64,000 bases of DNA from Rubripirellula reticaptiva (GTDB lineage Bacteria > Planctomycetota > Planctomycetia > Pirellulales > Pirellulaceae). Below are positions 34,614 through 42,454 of the stretch, piece by piece (position 1 is the stretch's first letter; each line of letters begins with the position of its first letter). The notes beneath the pieces are model-generated. The model was given only the letters and a program-made list of their open reading frames with translations, was not told the origin of the DNA and ran no database searches. The translations under genes were made by a program, and so were the position numbers. The stretch is taken from positions 188,074 through 252,073 of the forward strand of contig NZ_SJPX01000006.1 of assembly GCF_007860175.1 (NCBI RefSeq), given 5' to 3'.

Positions 34614-35039
34614 TCAAACAGCATCGGACTCCTGCGTTCCAAAGAGCTTCTGATCCAGCGAGAACTCACCGGGCCCTGTGACAAAGATCACGGCATACAC
34701 AGCGAGGTAGACCGCTGCCAGTTCTTTTACCTTCCATGGGTCACTGCCGTGAACCAAGAAGAGTGCAACACACATTGTGAACGCAAGGTTCAAAACGGCG
34801 AATCGTGTGCCAAGTCCAAGGATCAATAGTACCGAGCAACCGACTTCGGCACCGATGGCGCAGAGAAGGCTTAGCTGATGTCCCATTCCTAGCGGATCAG
34901 GGAAGCTTTCAGCCATCGCCGTAAAGCCCATCAACTTTTGAATGCCATGGACAAGCATGAAGCAGCCAAAGGCAATGCGTAAGCCAAGCATGCCGAGTGA
35001 AACTTGTTGGGGGGTTCCAAGTAATAGTCGTTGTTTCAT
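34614..35039 (-). CDS. DoxX-family membrane protein
   Basis: 141 residues, four hydrophobic helices with 'LRIAFGCFMLVHGIQKLMGF' and 'AEVGCSVLLILGLGTRFA', the DoxX core. DoxX proteins are inner-membrane partners of redox enzymes. It lies upstream of the SDR gene on the same strand (60 bases), which fits a redox operon. Confidence 0.82.
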   Translation of the reverse strand: MKQRLLLGTPQQVSLGMLGLRIAFGCFMLVHGIQKLMGFTAMAESFPDPLGMGHQLSLLCAIGAEVGCSVLLILGLGTRFAVLNLAFTMCVALFLVHGSDPWKVKELAAVYLAVYAVIFVTGPGEFSLDQKLFGTQESDAV

Positions 35040-35113
35040 TATCTTGTTCCGGATGATGTTTTCGTTTTAGTTTCGCGAATCGTAGCGGACGACATTCAAT
35101 CGTCGTGTGTTGC

Positions 35114-35782
35114 TTAGTTCAGTTCAGCTTTGCGAGACGACAGATTCAAATGGATCGTTAGACGTCCCTCGTTCAGCAACCATGGTCGCACGACATACGA
35201 CCGCGCTCCCTTCGCGTGCATCGGATCGGCATCAGCAATTTTTCGGGCCTCCGTAGTATCGTCTGCGCGCACGATGATCATTTCCTCGCCTTCGCAAAAC
35301 TTTTCGTCCGATGTCCAGAACGGGCCCGCACCAAAAAGTATCCCGTTCTTTTCGATCTTTCTCTGGTAGTCGAGGTGTTCCTCCAGAACGTCCATCATGG
35401 GAGCAATCCCATTGGTCAACGTGGTGAAGATTGCATAGAGCTGCAATTGCATCATGCTGGTCGTTGCGTTCAACGATTTTTCTTTTGGAAACGACTCTTT
35501 GACCTTTGCGGAACTTGCTTCCTGGCCCAACGAAACTTTTGCGTTTCCCGAGTTTGTCGACACCTTGGTTGCTCGACCGGCATTGGAACCAGCAGGCAAT
35601 TCATTGAGCCCGCTTTGCTCCTGTTCCGCTGCTGGTTTCGGCTCCTCACGAACTTCGCGAGCGACGGTGAGGGAATAGTTGCGTGCGGTTGCGTTGACCA
35701 GCTTTCGAGTCGCGGCGTTGTCTTGTGCGAACAGCGGGGTTGTTAGAAGCAGAAGTGTGATTGAAAAGTATCGTTGAATCAT
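35114..35782 (-). CDS. Chimera: signal peptide and tail of an MBL hydrolase fused to a YciI domain
   Basis: 222 residues. Residues 1-19 are a signal peptide and the next residues read QDNAATRKL, as in the MBL hydrolase at 27397-28734. They pass directly into VNATARNYSLTVAREVRE, which equals the last residues of that hydrolase, so the whole catalytic domain is missing. A linker of about 50 residues follows, then a YciI-like domain from about 108 ('MMQLQLYAIFTTLTNG' to 'GARSYVVRPWLL'). YciI domains usually bind small molecules in the cytoplasm; here the signal peptide would export it. An internal ATG (Met109/110) could instead give a cytoplasmic YciI protein. Confidence 0.7.
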   Translation of the reverse strand: MIQRYFSITLLLLTTPLFAQDNAATRKLVNATARNYSLTVAREVREEPKPAAEQEQSGLNELPAGSNAGRATKVSTNSGNAKVSLGQEASSAKVKESFPKEKSLNATTSMMQLQLYAIFTTLTNGIAPMMDVLEEHLDYQRKIEKNGILFGAGPFWTSDEKFCEGEEMIIVRADDTTEARKIADADPMHAKGARSYVVRPWLLNEGRLTIHLNLSSRKAELN

Positions 35783-35892
35783 CTTGGATTCTTTCAGGGG
35801 AAGGGGGAAGATCGAACGTGGCGGGGGCTTCCAGCGGTAGCATTCACTGGGAACTGCGACTGGAAGCCCCAGTCACTTTGAACAAAGAGTGA

Positions 35893-37257
35893 CTAAAACC
35901 ACAACTCGCTCAACTGTCCGGATTCAAGCTCGTTGGCATAGCTCAAATAGTAGTTTCGGTTAGGCGCGTTGTACTCGCGTGCCGCCAATTCTCGCAGCGC
36001 CTCGATTTTCACCGTGCGGGCCAGCTTTCGATCTCCATCATCCAGCCATTTCAAATGTTCCGAAAGCTCAAGTGCCCATTGGTAATCTTGATTCGCCAGT
36101 GCGGCGTTCATCTGTTCGGTTAGCTTATTTATGCCACCCGCCAGCTTGGCAATCTTTTGCGCCTTGACCTTGGGTTCCAACGGATTCAACGTCGTCGGAT
36201 TGCCGTCGTACCATCCAAGCAGCCCCGCATAGATCGCTCGCACTGCATGAGGAACCGATCCATAGAACTCGATGAGGTACGGTTTGTCTTTCAAATGCTC
36301 TGGCAACTTGACTTCGTGAGCGAGTTGGTCGGGACCTTTGCCGGCGTTGATGCCTCGCACCGTTTGGTCGTACACACTGCGAATCGCTTCGCTGTAGTCC
36401 GTAAGTGCCGTCGTAGCCGCTTCCTGTCCTTGGATGGGCATCGTGTGGCCAGGAACGACAACGTGTGGTTTCAACGCGGCCATCTTCCCGACGCTTTCGG
36501 ACCAATTCAGCACGTCGCGATAGGCCGTGCCCCGGATTGCATACAGGTTGGGAAAGGAGCTGTAAAAATTGTCGCCCGCCAGCAACACCTTCTCCTTCGG
36601 GAGCCAGATAAACATCGCGTCGTCGGTTTCCCCTGGGCCGATGTGGAATTCGATTTCGACACCCGCGATCGTCGTTTTGAGTCCGCTGCTGGGAACGGTG
36701 ACGGTCGGTGGAAGGAATCCTTTGCCGCGATCGCCATCGTCTGTACCCGCCGGTGCAACACCGCGGTTGATAATCTCCGACGACGAGAGATTCCGTCCGA
36801 ACTGGCGAATATTTCGCTTCTGCTTTACCGGATCAACCGCTTTGTTGACGCCCTCGGCCGAACCAAAGGTCTCCGTGCCATAGATGTCCGGTTTCTCATC
36901 GCCGATAAAGGCACTGGCTCCACCAATGTGATCGCCATGGCTGTGAGTGTAGATGATCGCCTTGACCGGCTTGTCGCTGTATTGCCGAAAAGCTTCAGCC
37001 GCTTTGGCGGCGCTCGTCGGACCGAAAAGAGTATCGACGATAATCACACCGTCTGTTCCGACGATCATCGAGGTGTTCGCGCCGTGGAAACCAACCGCGG
37101 TGAAAACGTTTTCCGCAACTTTGACAACTCCCTTCTCGAACTGTTGCTGCTGAGCATTGAGCATCCGAAGTGCCGTGTCGGGCTCGACCTGCGTTTGTCC
37201 GCTGGCAACACCAGCGGCCATTACCAAGAGGCAGAGAGTAGCGATCAGATTTTTCAT
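35893..37257 (-). CDS. Exported metallo-beta-lactamase-fold hydrolase, alkylsulfatase-like, copy 2
   Basis: 454 residues. Signal peptide (MKNLIATLCLLVMAAGVASG), zinc motif HSHGDH (105-110), 'FIWLPKEKVLLAGDNFYSSF', 'VVPGHTMPI' and the same C-terminal dimerisation-type region ('AIYAGLLGWYDGNP'). Closely related in layout to copy 1, with intact zinc ligands, hence probably active in the periplasm. Its start region (ATG at 37257) lies at the edge of a 130-bp tandem duplication that includes REP-like DNA, so its upstream control region has been rebuilt recently. Confidence 0.85.
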   Translation of the reverse strand: MKNLIATLCLLVMAAGVASGQTQVEPDTALRMLNAQQQQFEKGVVKVAENVFTAVGFHGANTSMIVGTDGVIIVDTLFGPTSAAKAAEAFRQYSDKPVKAIIYTHSHGDHIGGASAFIGDEKPDIYGTETFGSAEGVNKAVDPVKQKRNIRQFGRNLSSSEIINRGVAPAGTDDGDRGKGFLPPTVTVPSSGLKTTIAGVEIEFHIGPGETDDAMFIWLPKEKVLLAGDNFYSSFPNLYAIRGTAYRDVLNWSESVGKMAALKPHVVVPGHTMPIQGQEAATTALTDYSEAIRSVYDQTVRGINAGKGPDQLAHEVKLPEHLKDKPYLIEFYGSVPHAVRAIYAGLLGWYDGNPTTLNPLEPKVKAQKIAKLAGGINKLTEQMNAALANQDYQWALELSEHLKWLDDGDRKLARTVKIEALRELAAREYNAPNRNYYLSYANELESGQLSELWF

Positions 37258-37290
37258 AAGACTATTCCTTTGAGATTTGTTTCAATTTCT

Positions 37291-37350
37291 TAGCGGAACG
37301 GCGCGAGCCGTCCGGTGTCACGTTACCGGAGGGCTTGCGCCCTACCGCTA
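37291..37350. repeat. REP-like palindrome, copy D1
   Basis: tagcggaacggcgcgagccg, short spacer, then ttaccggagggcttgcgccc ending in taccgcta. Consensus-like member of the family, in the 5' region of the second MBL gene. Confidence 0.75.
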
Positions 37351-37420
37351 CAAGTTTCTTGCCAGCAAATTCTTCTGCATCTTTCATGAGACTATTCCTT
37401 TGAAATGCGTTTCAGTTTCT

Positions 37421-37480
37421 TAGCGGAACGGCGCAAGCCGTCCGGTGCCACGTTACCGGAGGGCTTGCGCCCTACCGCTA
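37421..37480. repeat. REP-like palindrome, copy D2
   Basis: Same as D1 with a single change (cgcaagccg) in the left arm; created by the 130-bp duplication. Read on the minus strand its first three bases (TAG, 37480-37478) are the stop codon of the MarR-type gene. Confidence 0.75.
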
Positions 37481-37924
37481 CAAGTTTCTTGCCAGCAAGT
37501 TCTTCTGCATCTTTCGCAGCACGTTTTGCGTCGCTTCCAGTTCCGACTTCGAGATGCCTTTCAATGTGGTTTTTCGCAGGTCGTCTAACAGCGGCAGGAC
37601 GGTTTGAAGTTTCTGCTCGCCGCGGCGGGTCAATCCGACCATCACGATCCGAGCGTCTTCACTTGATTCGCTCCGCTCGACAAACTTCTGCTGGACGAGT
37701 CGATCCAACTGGCGTTTCACCGTCGTTGGATCACGAATCATCAGTGACGCCAGCTCGTTCATGCTCAGCGGCTGGCCGGCATCCAACAACGTGATCAGTG
37801 CCTGCGTTTCCTCTGGCGAAAACGGCCAACCAGCACTCTTCAGCACCGCAGCCATTCCCGATCGGATCAGATAGGCGACACGCCCGATTGCAAATCCGGG
37901 CGAGGATTCAGAATCAAAGTGCAT
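37478..37924 (-). CDS. MarR-family transcriptional regulator
   Basis: 148 residues, winged helix: 'LDAGQPLSMNELASLMIRDP' and 'TTVKRQLDRLVQQKFVER', then 'DARIVMVGLTRRGEQKLQ'. The ATG at 37924 overlaps the upstream membrane-protein gene by 11 bases, so they are coupled. It probably controls this pair and perhaps the MBL hydrolase downstream. The stop codon comes from the adjoining REP-like element. Confidence 0.87.
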   Translation of the reverse strand: MHFDSESSPGFAIGRVAYLIRSGMAAVLKSAGWPFSPEETQALITLLDAGQPLSMNELASLMIRDPTTVKRQLDRLVQQKFVERSESSEDARIVMVGLTRRGEQKLQTVLPLLDDLRKTTLKGISKSELEATQNVLRKMQKNLLARNL

Positions 37925-38375
37925 GTTCGCCTCCGTGTGAATCCTGAATCGGGCCGCTCGTCGGCCCAGCAAAGATCGGCCGATACCAATCGAAGTAGCA
38001 GTAAATCAGCAGAGCACAGGCTGCGAAATCGGGAATCCCGACGACGAGGTATTGATGAGCAAAGAAGATGACGTACAGCAAGATATTGAACGTATAGGGC
38101 AGCGCCATCAAGATCGCGAGCGGCGTTGTCCGCGGGAAGAACATCAGCCCGCCAGCGATCGTCTTGAGCAAGCCGACCCAGAAGATCAGATAGCCAGTTT
38201 TCTCAAGCGCGAGCATGAATTGATCGAGCTCAGTTGGCGGATCGCCCACCGGATACCCGTTCACGCCAAAACCCATCGTCATGATCCCGGTGCCGACAAG
38301 GAACAACGCAAAGAGTATCCGCACCACGAGGGCGAGACGCGGAAGTCGAACGCTGCGTTTTTCTAATGTGGGCAT
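37914..38375 (-). CDS. DoxX-like four-helix membrane protein
   Basis: 153 residues with four hydrophobic segments ('LALVVRILFALFLVGTGIM', 'FWVGLLKTIAGGLMFF', 'ILLYVIFFAHQYLVV', 'CALLIYCYFDWY'). The layout resembles DoxX-like proteins. Coupled to the marR gene; such pairs often respond to membrane-active compounds. Function not known. Confidence 0.68.
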   Translation of the reverse strand: MPTLEKRSVRLPRLALVVRILFALFLVGTGIMTMGFGVNGYPVGDPPTELDQFMLALEKTGYLIFWVGLLKTIAGGLMFFPRTTPLAILMALPYTFNILLYVIFFAHQYLVVGIPDFAACALLIYCYFDWYRPIFAGPTSGPIQDSHGGEHAL

Positions 38376-38399
38376 ATTTGTTCATCGAACTTGCGTTTC

Positions 38400-38511
38400 T
38401 AGCGGAACGGCGCGAGCCGTCCGGTGCCACACAGATCTAGCGGAACGGCGCGAGCCGTCCGGTCTCACACAGAAAACCTATCCATTACCGGAGGGCTCGC
38501 GCCCTTCCGCC
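38400..38511. repeat. REP-like cluster, copy E (two left arms, one right arm)
   Basis: Two direct copies of tagcggaacggcgcgagccg (38400 and 38438, 38 bases apart) followed by one inverse arm at 38486-38511 (ttaccggagggctcgcgccc). It lies upstream of the DoxX-like gene and downstream of the GNAT gene. The extra arm shows that arms can multiply singly. Confidence 0.75.
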
Positions 38512-38587
38512 AAACCGTTTGCATGTAGCTGTATAGTACAGGTATATGCCGGCGAGTCAATGCTTACGAAGAAAAACAGTCGCCGGA

Positions 38588-39148
38588 TCACTCAGTCCAG
38601 TATTTCGGATGGTCTAAGGCTTTTGAGCAGCGGACGGTTCCCTCGCAATTCTCGATGGTTCCAGGCGTCAGCTCCATCACCATCCACGCGTCTGCGTTTT
38701 GAGGTGGGATTGGGTAGGTTGCCTGAAGACCCTGGACACCTGCGGGCTTGAACCCGAATCGCGAATAGTATTCGGGATAACCGAGAACGAAGACGAGGTC
38801 GACCCTGGATTCCCCTAACAGGCGTAACCCGGTTTCGATCAAACGACCGCCAATCCCCTGACGTTGTCGATCTTGCACAACCGCCAGCGGTGCGAGAATC
38901 CTTGCACTGACTTGGCCATGGTCCGGTTCGATGCTCGCGGACGTAAAGAGAAGATGCCCGACGAGTTCGCCGTCCGTTTCAGCGATGAGCGATAGCATTG
39001 GCTCGCCGGAATCGTCATCGAGCATCTCATCAACGAGCTTGGCGATTACCGGACCTTCGGTCTCGCCAAACGCATTCTTATGGACCGCAAGAATCGCATC
39101 GCGATCCTGCTCCTTGGCGCTGCGAATCTTCACTTCAGCTTGTGTCAT
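38588..39148 (-). CDS. GNAT-family N-acetyltransferase
   Basis: 186 residues. The acetyl-CoA site is 'LAVVQDRQRQGIGGRLIETG', with 'LVFVLGYPEYYSRFGFKPA' typical of the YhbS-like subgroup. The ATG at 39148 overlaps the stop of the CoA-binding gene by four bases (ATGA), which fixes the start. Substrate unknown; YhbS-like enzymes acetylate small molecules or protein ends. Confidence 0.85.
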   Translation of the reverse strand: MTQAEVKIRSAKEQDRDAILAVHKNAFGETEGPVIAKLVDEMLDDDSGEPMLSLIAETDGELVGHLLFTSASIEPDHGQVSARILAPLAVVQDRQRQGIGGRLIETGLRLLGESRVDLVFVLGYPEYYSRFGFKPAGVQGLQATYPIPPQNADAWMVMELTPGTIENCEGTVRCSKALDHPKYWTE

Positions 39149-39537
39149 GATTGGCGGGCCAATAGCACTAGAATGCAACTGCCGTCGTCGATGACGTTGA
39201 TGCCAGCTTCGCGTGCCGATTCACTGGCCTGCTCGTGTTCCGCGCCTGGTTGCATCCAGATGTGCTTCACGCCGGCTGCGATCGCGTCGGCGATGACTTG
39301 CCGGGTGACTTCTGGTGGCGTGATGATCGACAGTGCTTCGGGGACGATGGGAAGGTTCGCGATTTTCGGATAAGCCTTGTGGCCTTCGATTTCTTCAGTG
39401 ACTGGGTTCAGCGGATACGTCTCGTGGCCGGCGGCCAGGAGGGCTTTGAAAACCTTGTAACCGTACTTGTGTGTGCGGGCCGAGGCGCCGGCGACGGCGT
39501 AGGTTTTCGCAGCGAGAAAATTTTCGATTGAGTTCAT
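39145..39537 (-). CDS. CoA-binding protein, YccU type
   Basis: 130 residues, a single CoA-binding Rossmann domain: 'TYAVAGASARTHKYGYKVFK', 'AGHETYPLNPVTEEIEG' and 'VKHIWMQPGAEHEQAS'. It corresponds to the CoA-binding domain of succinyl-CoA synthetase without the rest. Coupled to the GNAT gene, which also uses a CoA ester. Confidence 0.85.
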   Translation of the reverse strand: MNSIENFLAAKTYAVAGASARTHKYGYKVFKALLAAGHETYPLNPVTEEIEGHKAYPKIANLPIVPEALSIITPPEVTRQVIADAIAAGVKHIWMQPGAEHEQASESAREAGINVIDDGSCILVLLARQS

Positions 39538-39624
39538 AACGAGTTTCGTATCGAGGGTTGGCTCTGCATCAACAAAGCTTGCAACTACGGTTTCAACAAT
39601 GCTCTATCGCGTTAAGCTAACCTC

Positions 39625-40083
39625 ATGGAACAACTGCGTGAACTACACTTCGATGATCTGAACGCGGCGATTGACGAGGCGAGGTCTCTACTGCGGAGCG
39701 GCTACAACTGCAGTGGCAATTGGTCGCTCGGGCAAATCTGCCGCCATCTGGTACTCGTGCAAGATCCGAGCGTCGATGGTTATCCGAAGTGGATGTCGCT
39801 GTTTGCGTTTTTGCGTCCTGTGATGCGACGGATCCTCTTGCCAAGAGTACTTAGCGGCGATTCACCTCGCGGAATTCGTACAGCTTCGATATTTGTTCCG
39901 CCGGCCGAACTGGATGACGCTGGCGAAGTGGAGGCTTTTGCGGCGAGCGTGGCTCGGTTCTACGCTCACGCTGGTGACTATGCTCCGCATCCAGCGTTTG
40001 GGCGATTGCCGCGTGAGCAGATTGAGCAAATTCATACGGCACATGCCGCTCATCACCTGCGTTTCCTAAGACCCCGCGACTGA
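39625..40083 (+). CDS. DUF1569 (DinB-like fold) protein, second copy
   Basis: 152 residues. 'GNWSLGQICRHLVLVQDPSVDGY' (shown in part) and 'IEQIHTAHAAHHLRFL' match the family pattern of the gene at 18978-19460, including the spaced His residues of a possible metal site. Divergent from the CoA-binding gene. Function unknown. Confidence 0.78.
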   Translation: MEQLRELHFDDLNAAIDEARSLLRSGYNCSGNWSLGQICRHLVLVQDPSVDGYPKWMSLFAFLRPVMRRILLPRVLSGDSPRGIRTASIFVPPAELDDAGEVEAFAASVARFYAHAGDYAPHPAFGRLPREQIEQIHTAHAAHHLRFLRPRD

Positions 40084-40118
40084 TTCTTTTTTCGCGTGCT
40101 AATCGGACTACATCACCT

Positions 40119-40151
40119 CGACTGTCGTGGGTTCGAGTCCCACCGAAGTGA
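40119..40151 (+). pseudogene. tRNA 3' half (anticodon-stem end, T arm, acceptor strand)
   Basis: T arm: stem gtggg (40127-40131), loop ttcgagt, stem cccac (40139-40143); acceptor 3' strand cgaagtg (40144-40150) and discriminator a. No CCA is encoded. The matching 5' half is not upstream; instead a 5' half lies 10 bases downstream. Confidence 0.7.
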
Positions 40152-40161
40152 ACCTTGTGTT

Positions 40162-40205
40162 CGCTTCGTAGCTCAGTTGGTAGAGCATCGAATCTGTCTG
40201 GTTAA
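40162..40205 (+). pseudogene. tRNA 5' half (acceptor strand, D arm, start of anticodon arm)
   Basis: Acceptor 5' strand cgcttcg (40162-40168), ta, D stem gctc, loop agttggta, D stem gagc (40183-40186), then 'atcgaatctgtctggttaac', which includes a GTT triplet in an imperfect anticodon-loop context (Asn-like). No T arm follows. Its acceptor strand pairs along all seven positions, with one G-U, with the acceptor strand of the 3' half just upstream. Confidence 0.65.
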
Positions 40206-40277
40206 CAAACTTCGTCGATCGTTTTTTCGAACCACAACAATACTTGGCGACTGCCGCATCGGAGTACATCCGAAGAA

Positions 40278-40313
40278 GTTTGAAGAGTGAAGGGGTGAAG
40301 TTTGAAAGGTTGG
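40278..40313 (+). repeat. Purine-rich direct repeat, copy 1
   Basis: gtttgaagagtgaaggggtg, then aagtttgaaaggttgg. A very similar sequence occurs at 41840-41875 in the same orientation. Style resembles the GAAGGATGAAGG arms of the four-helix-bundle elements, but no such gene is here. Confidence 0.6.
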
Positions 40314-40407
40314 CCACGGATTGGCACGAATCATTTTTCGGATCGAAGAACAGGTGGCGCTGCGAACAGGGCGTTCCGGCAAACTGGAAATTCCAAAGCC
40401 CTCGATC

Positions 40408-41430
40408 CTAATCCGCGTTTTCAACTTCCATTTGGCGTAAGAACGCTTTCATCTTGGCAGGTTTGTTGGTGTGAAAGATTCGTACACCGGCTTGGATCAG
40501 TTGACGCCAGTCTTGTTCAGTGCCTTCGGCGTGAGTCTCGACGAGGAATCCTTTGCTTGTGGCGTAGCGTATCAGTTCTAGGGTTTGTGGGTTGGCAGGG
40601 TCATTCTTGGAGACGTTGACTTGGACCATCGTTGGATTGAATCGCTGCTTTACATCATCGACCTGATTCTTGTTGGAGACCATGAACATGAGTAGGTCAC
40701 GACTGAATGGGAGGCCATTGGTTTGATAGGCGTCGAAAAGATCCGCGTCACGATAGGGAACGCGGAACACGATGCCGCTGAAGGCCTGTCGACGAGCGAC
40801 GAGCTCCATGATTTCCTTGAAATACTGGTTCACTCCCGGTTTCAAGTCGGCTTTGAATAGCACCCGATCTTTTCCTTCGACTAAAAACTCGTCCAAGGTA
40901 GCGACTCGATGTTCGGACACCGTGCCGTCGCGAAACTTCTTGTGCAGTGTTTTCAACTCCTCCAAGCTCATTTTGCTCGCAGCGCCGGAACCCGTTGTCT
41001 CGCGATCGATGGTCGGGTCGTGCACGATCACAAAGTGACCGTCCTGCGTTCGCTGGATATCGGTTTCGTAAAGCTCGTAACCCTTGATCTGACAGTTGCG
41101 AATGTTGGCAATGGAATTTTCGGGTGCGTTGTCAGCTTTGTCCGTTTCGTAACCACCGCGATGGGCAGCAATCTGGACTCCGTTTATTTGGACAGCGGTG
41201 GCGGGACTTCCGGTCGCATTGACTTCGACTTCCGATACCTGAGCTCCCGCGTCTTGGGGCATCGGATTTTCAGCAAAGCCGGGAGTCGCCAGTTGGAGGC
41301 TAAGCAGCGCCGCGATCGCGAAGACTGCAGAGGATGCGAACTGCGGAGTCGTTGGACGGGTTTTCTTCACTGTGCTGCTTTTCTGTGTGACGCGGCGACG
41401 CAATTGCGTGGGAACACGGAGTTTAGTCAA
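40408..41430 (-). CDS. Exported glycerophosphodiester phosphodiesterase (GDPD)
   Basis: 340 residues. A basic N-terminus then a hydrophobic signal segment (about 30-52). Catalytic core: 'IAAHRGG' and 'APENSIANI', 'ELYETDIQRTQDGHFVIVHD' with the His/Glu/Asp metal and acid-base residues, and 'LFKADLKPG'. It hydrolyses glycerophosphodiesters from lipids to glycerol-3-phosphate and alcohols, probably in the periplasm. The region 'AGVRIFHTNKPAKMKAF' replaces the usual 'GVDGIITDRP' end. Nine bases downstream of the TspO stop, so likely in one transcript. Confidence 0.87.
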   Translation of the reverse strand: MTKLRVPTQLRRRVTQKSSTVKKTRPTTPQFASSAVFAIAALLSLQLATPGFAENPMPQDAGAQVSEVEVNATGSPATAVQINGVQIAAHRGGYETDKADNAPENSIANIRNCQIKGYELYETDIQRTQDGHFVIVHDPTIDRETTGSGAASKMSLEELKTLHKKFRDGTVSEHRVATLDEFLVEGKDRVLFKADLKPGVNQYFKEIMELVARRQAFSGIVFRVPYRDADLFDAYQTNGLPFSRDLLMFMVSNKNQVDDVKQRFNPTMVQVNVSKNDPANPQTLELIRYATSKGFLVETHAEGTEQDWRQLIQAGVRIFHTNKPAKMKAFLRQMEVENAD

Positions 41431-41439
41431 ACGTGCCTT

Positions 41440-41832
41440 TTAGTTGTTCCAGGTAATCGTGAATTGCAACACGGTCGCGATCGTGACCCAGATCAGGTAC
41501 GGGATCTGCGCGAAAGTGATCAAGCGACGGTGGGGCCAGATGGTCTTCATGGCCCAGAGGATCGTGATCCAGACGATCGCGATGTCGATGGCCGCGAGGG
41601 GCAGGTTCCGCAGCCCGAACTGGATTGGGGTGAAGGCGATGTTGGCGATCAGATTGATGGCGAACGGGATCGCGACGGGCCATGGGATCTGCTTGCGGGC
41701 GACTCGGTAGAAGACGTAGCCGAACGTGACCAGGATGATCGGGTAGAGGATCTGCCAGATCGTGCCGATCGTCGAGGGCTCAGGCGTCCAAGCCGGTTTA
41801 TCGAGTGCGTCGTACCAGTCTCGCCAAGTCAT
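41440..41832 (-). CDS. TspO/MBR family protein
   Basis: 130 residues, five hydrophobic helices. 'DWYDALDKPAWTPEPSTIGT' then 'IWQILYPIILVTFGYVFYR', 'FAINLIANIAFTPIQFGL' and 'AQIPYLIWVTIATVLQFTI' follow the family order. TspO binds porphyrins and related tetrapyrroles in membranes. The Trp-rich first loop is shorter in Trp residues than in well-studied members. First gene of the pair with GDPD. Confidence 0.82.
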   Translation of the reverse strand: MTWRDWYDALDKPAWTPEPSTIGTIWQILYPIILVTFGYVFYRVARKQIPWPVAIPFAINLIANIAFTPIQFGLRNLPLAAIDIAIVWITILWAMKTIWPHRRLITFAQIPYLIWVTIATVLQFTITWNN

Positions 41833-41839
41833 GTTTGGA

Positions 41840-41875
41840 AGTTTGAAGAGTGAGGGGTGAAGTGTGAAATGTTGG
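41840..41875 (+). repeat. Purine-rich direct repeat, copy 2
   Basis: gtttgaagagtgaggggtga, then agtgtgaaatgttgg; matches 40278-40313 with a few differences. It lies immediately 5' of the tspO start, so the two copies bracket the GDPD-TspO pair. Confidence 0.6.
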
Positions 41876-41994
41876 AAGGTGGAGTCTGTTGCGTTTTAGG
41901 ACGCTGTCGTATTCTACCGAATTGTCGACTTTTAGCTTCCAGGCGATTGGCAAGCAGGATGCTCACCCCACCTTAGTACACGGAGTAGGCTTGA

Positions 41995-42345
41995 ATGGGA
42001 CCAGTGTTTTGGAAGACGGCTGCGTTGTTGGTGTTGTCGAATGTGTTCATGACATTTGCGTGGTACGCGCACTTGAAGAACCTGGACGGGCGACCGTGGC
42101 TGATTGCAGTGGCGGTCAGTTGGGGGATCGCATTCTTTGAGTATTTGATCCAGGTGCCGGCGAACCGGATCGGTTACACGCAAATGAACCTGGGGCAGTT
42201 GAAGATCCTGCAGGAAGTCATCACGCTTACCGTCTTCGTCCCGTTCGCGGTCTTCTACATGCAACAACCGCTGAAACTCGATTACTTGTGGGCGGCGATG
42301 TGCATCATGGGCGCCGTGTACTTCGTTTTCCGATCGGCAACTTGA
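41995..42345 (+). CDS. DUF486 (DMT-like) membrane protein
   Basis: 116 residues, four hydrophobic helices; 'LVLSNVFMTFAWYAHLK', 'WGIAFFEYLIQVPANRIGY' and 'QMNLGQLKILQEVITLTVF' are the DUF486 hallmarks. It resembles half of a drug/metabolite transporter and may dimerise. No partner gene is adjacent. Substrate unknown. Confidence 0.85.
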   Translation: MGPVFWKTAALLVLSNVFMTFAWYAHLKNLDGRPWLIAVAVSWGIAFFEYLIQVPANRIGYTQMNLGQLKILQEVITLTVFVPFAVFYMQQPLKLDYLWAAMCIMGAVYFVFRSAT

Positions 42346-42454
42346 TCGTCACTTTCATCGCAAGAGAAATTCAATGCCATGTCCGACCAGCCGACCAACG
42401 AACCCGATCCGAAATCGTCGACGCCCCAGCAGCCTGACAGTCTTGAAATGCGAA

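Larger units (their letters stand above)
37255..37514. repeat. 130-bp tandem duplication carrying REP-like elements
   Basis: The units 37255-37384 and 37385-37514 are near-identical, each running from 'cat.agactattcctttga' through a REP-like palindrome to 'caagtttcttgccagcaa.ttcttctgcatcttt'. The second unit ends inside the 3' end of the marR gene, so the first contains a non-functional copy of that gene's last 12 or so codons next to the MBL start. Confidence 0.75.

Noticed and set aside
36157-37293. 378-codon open frame on the + strand opposite the second MBL gene
   Set aside because: It is the complement of a strongly supported gene with signal peptide and zinc motif. Its own translation has no domain and no ribosome site.
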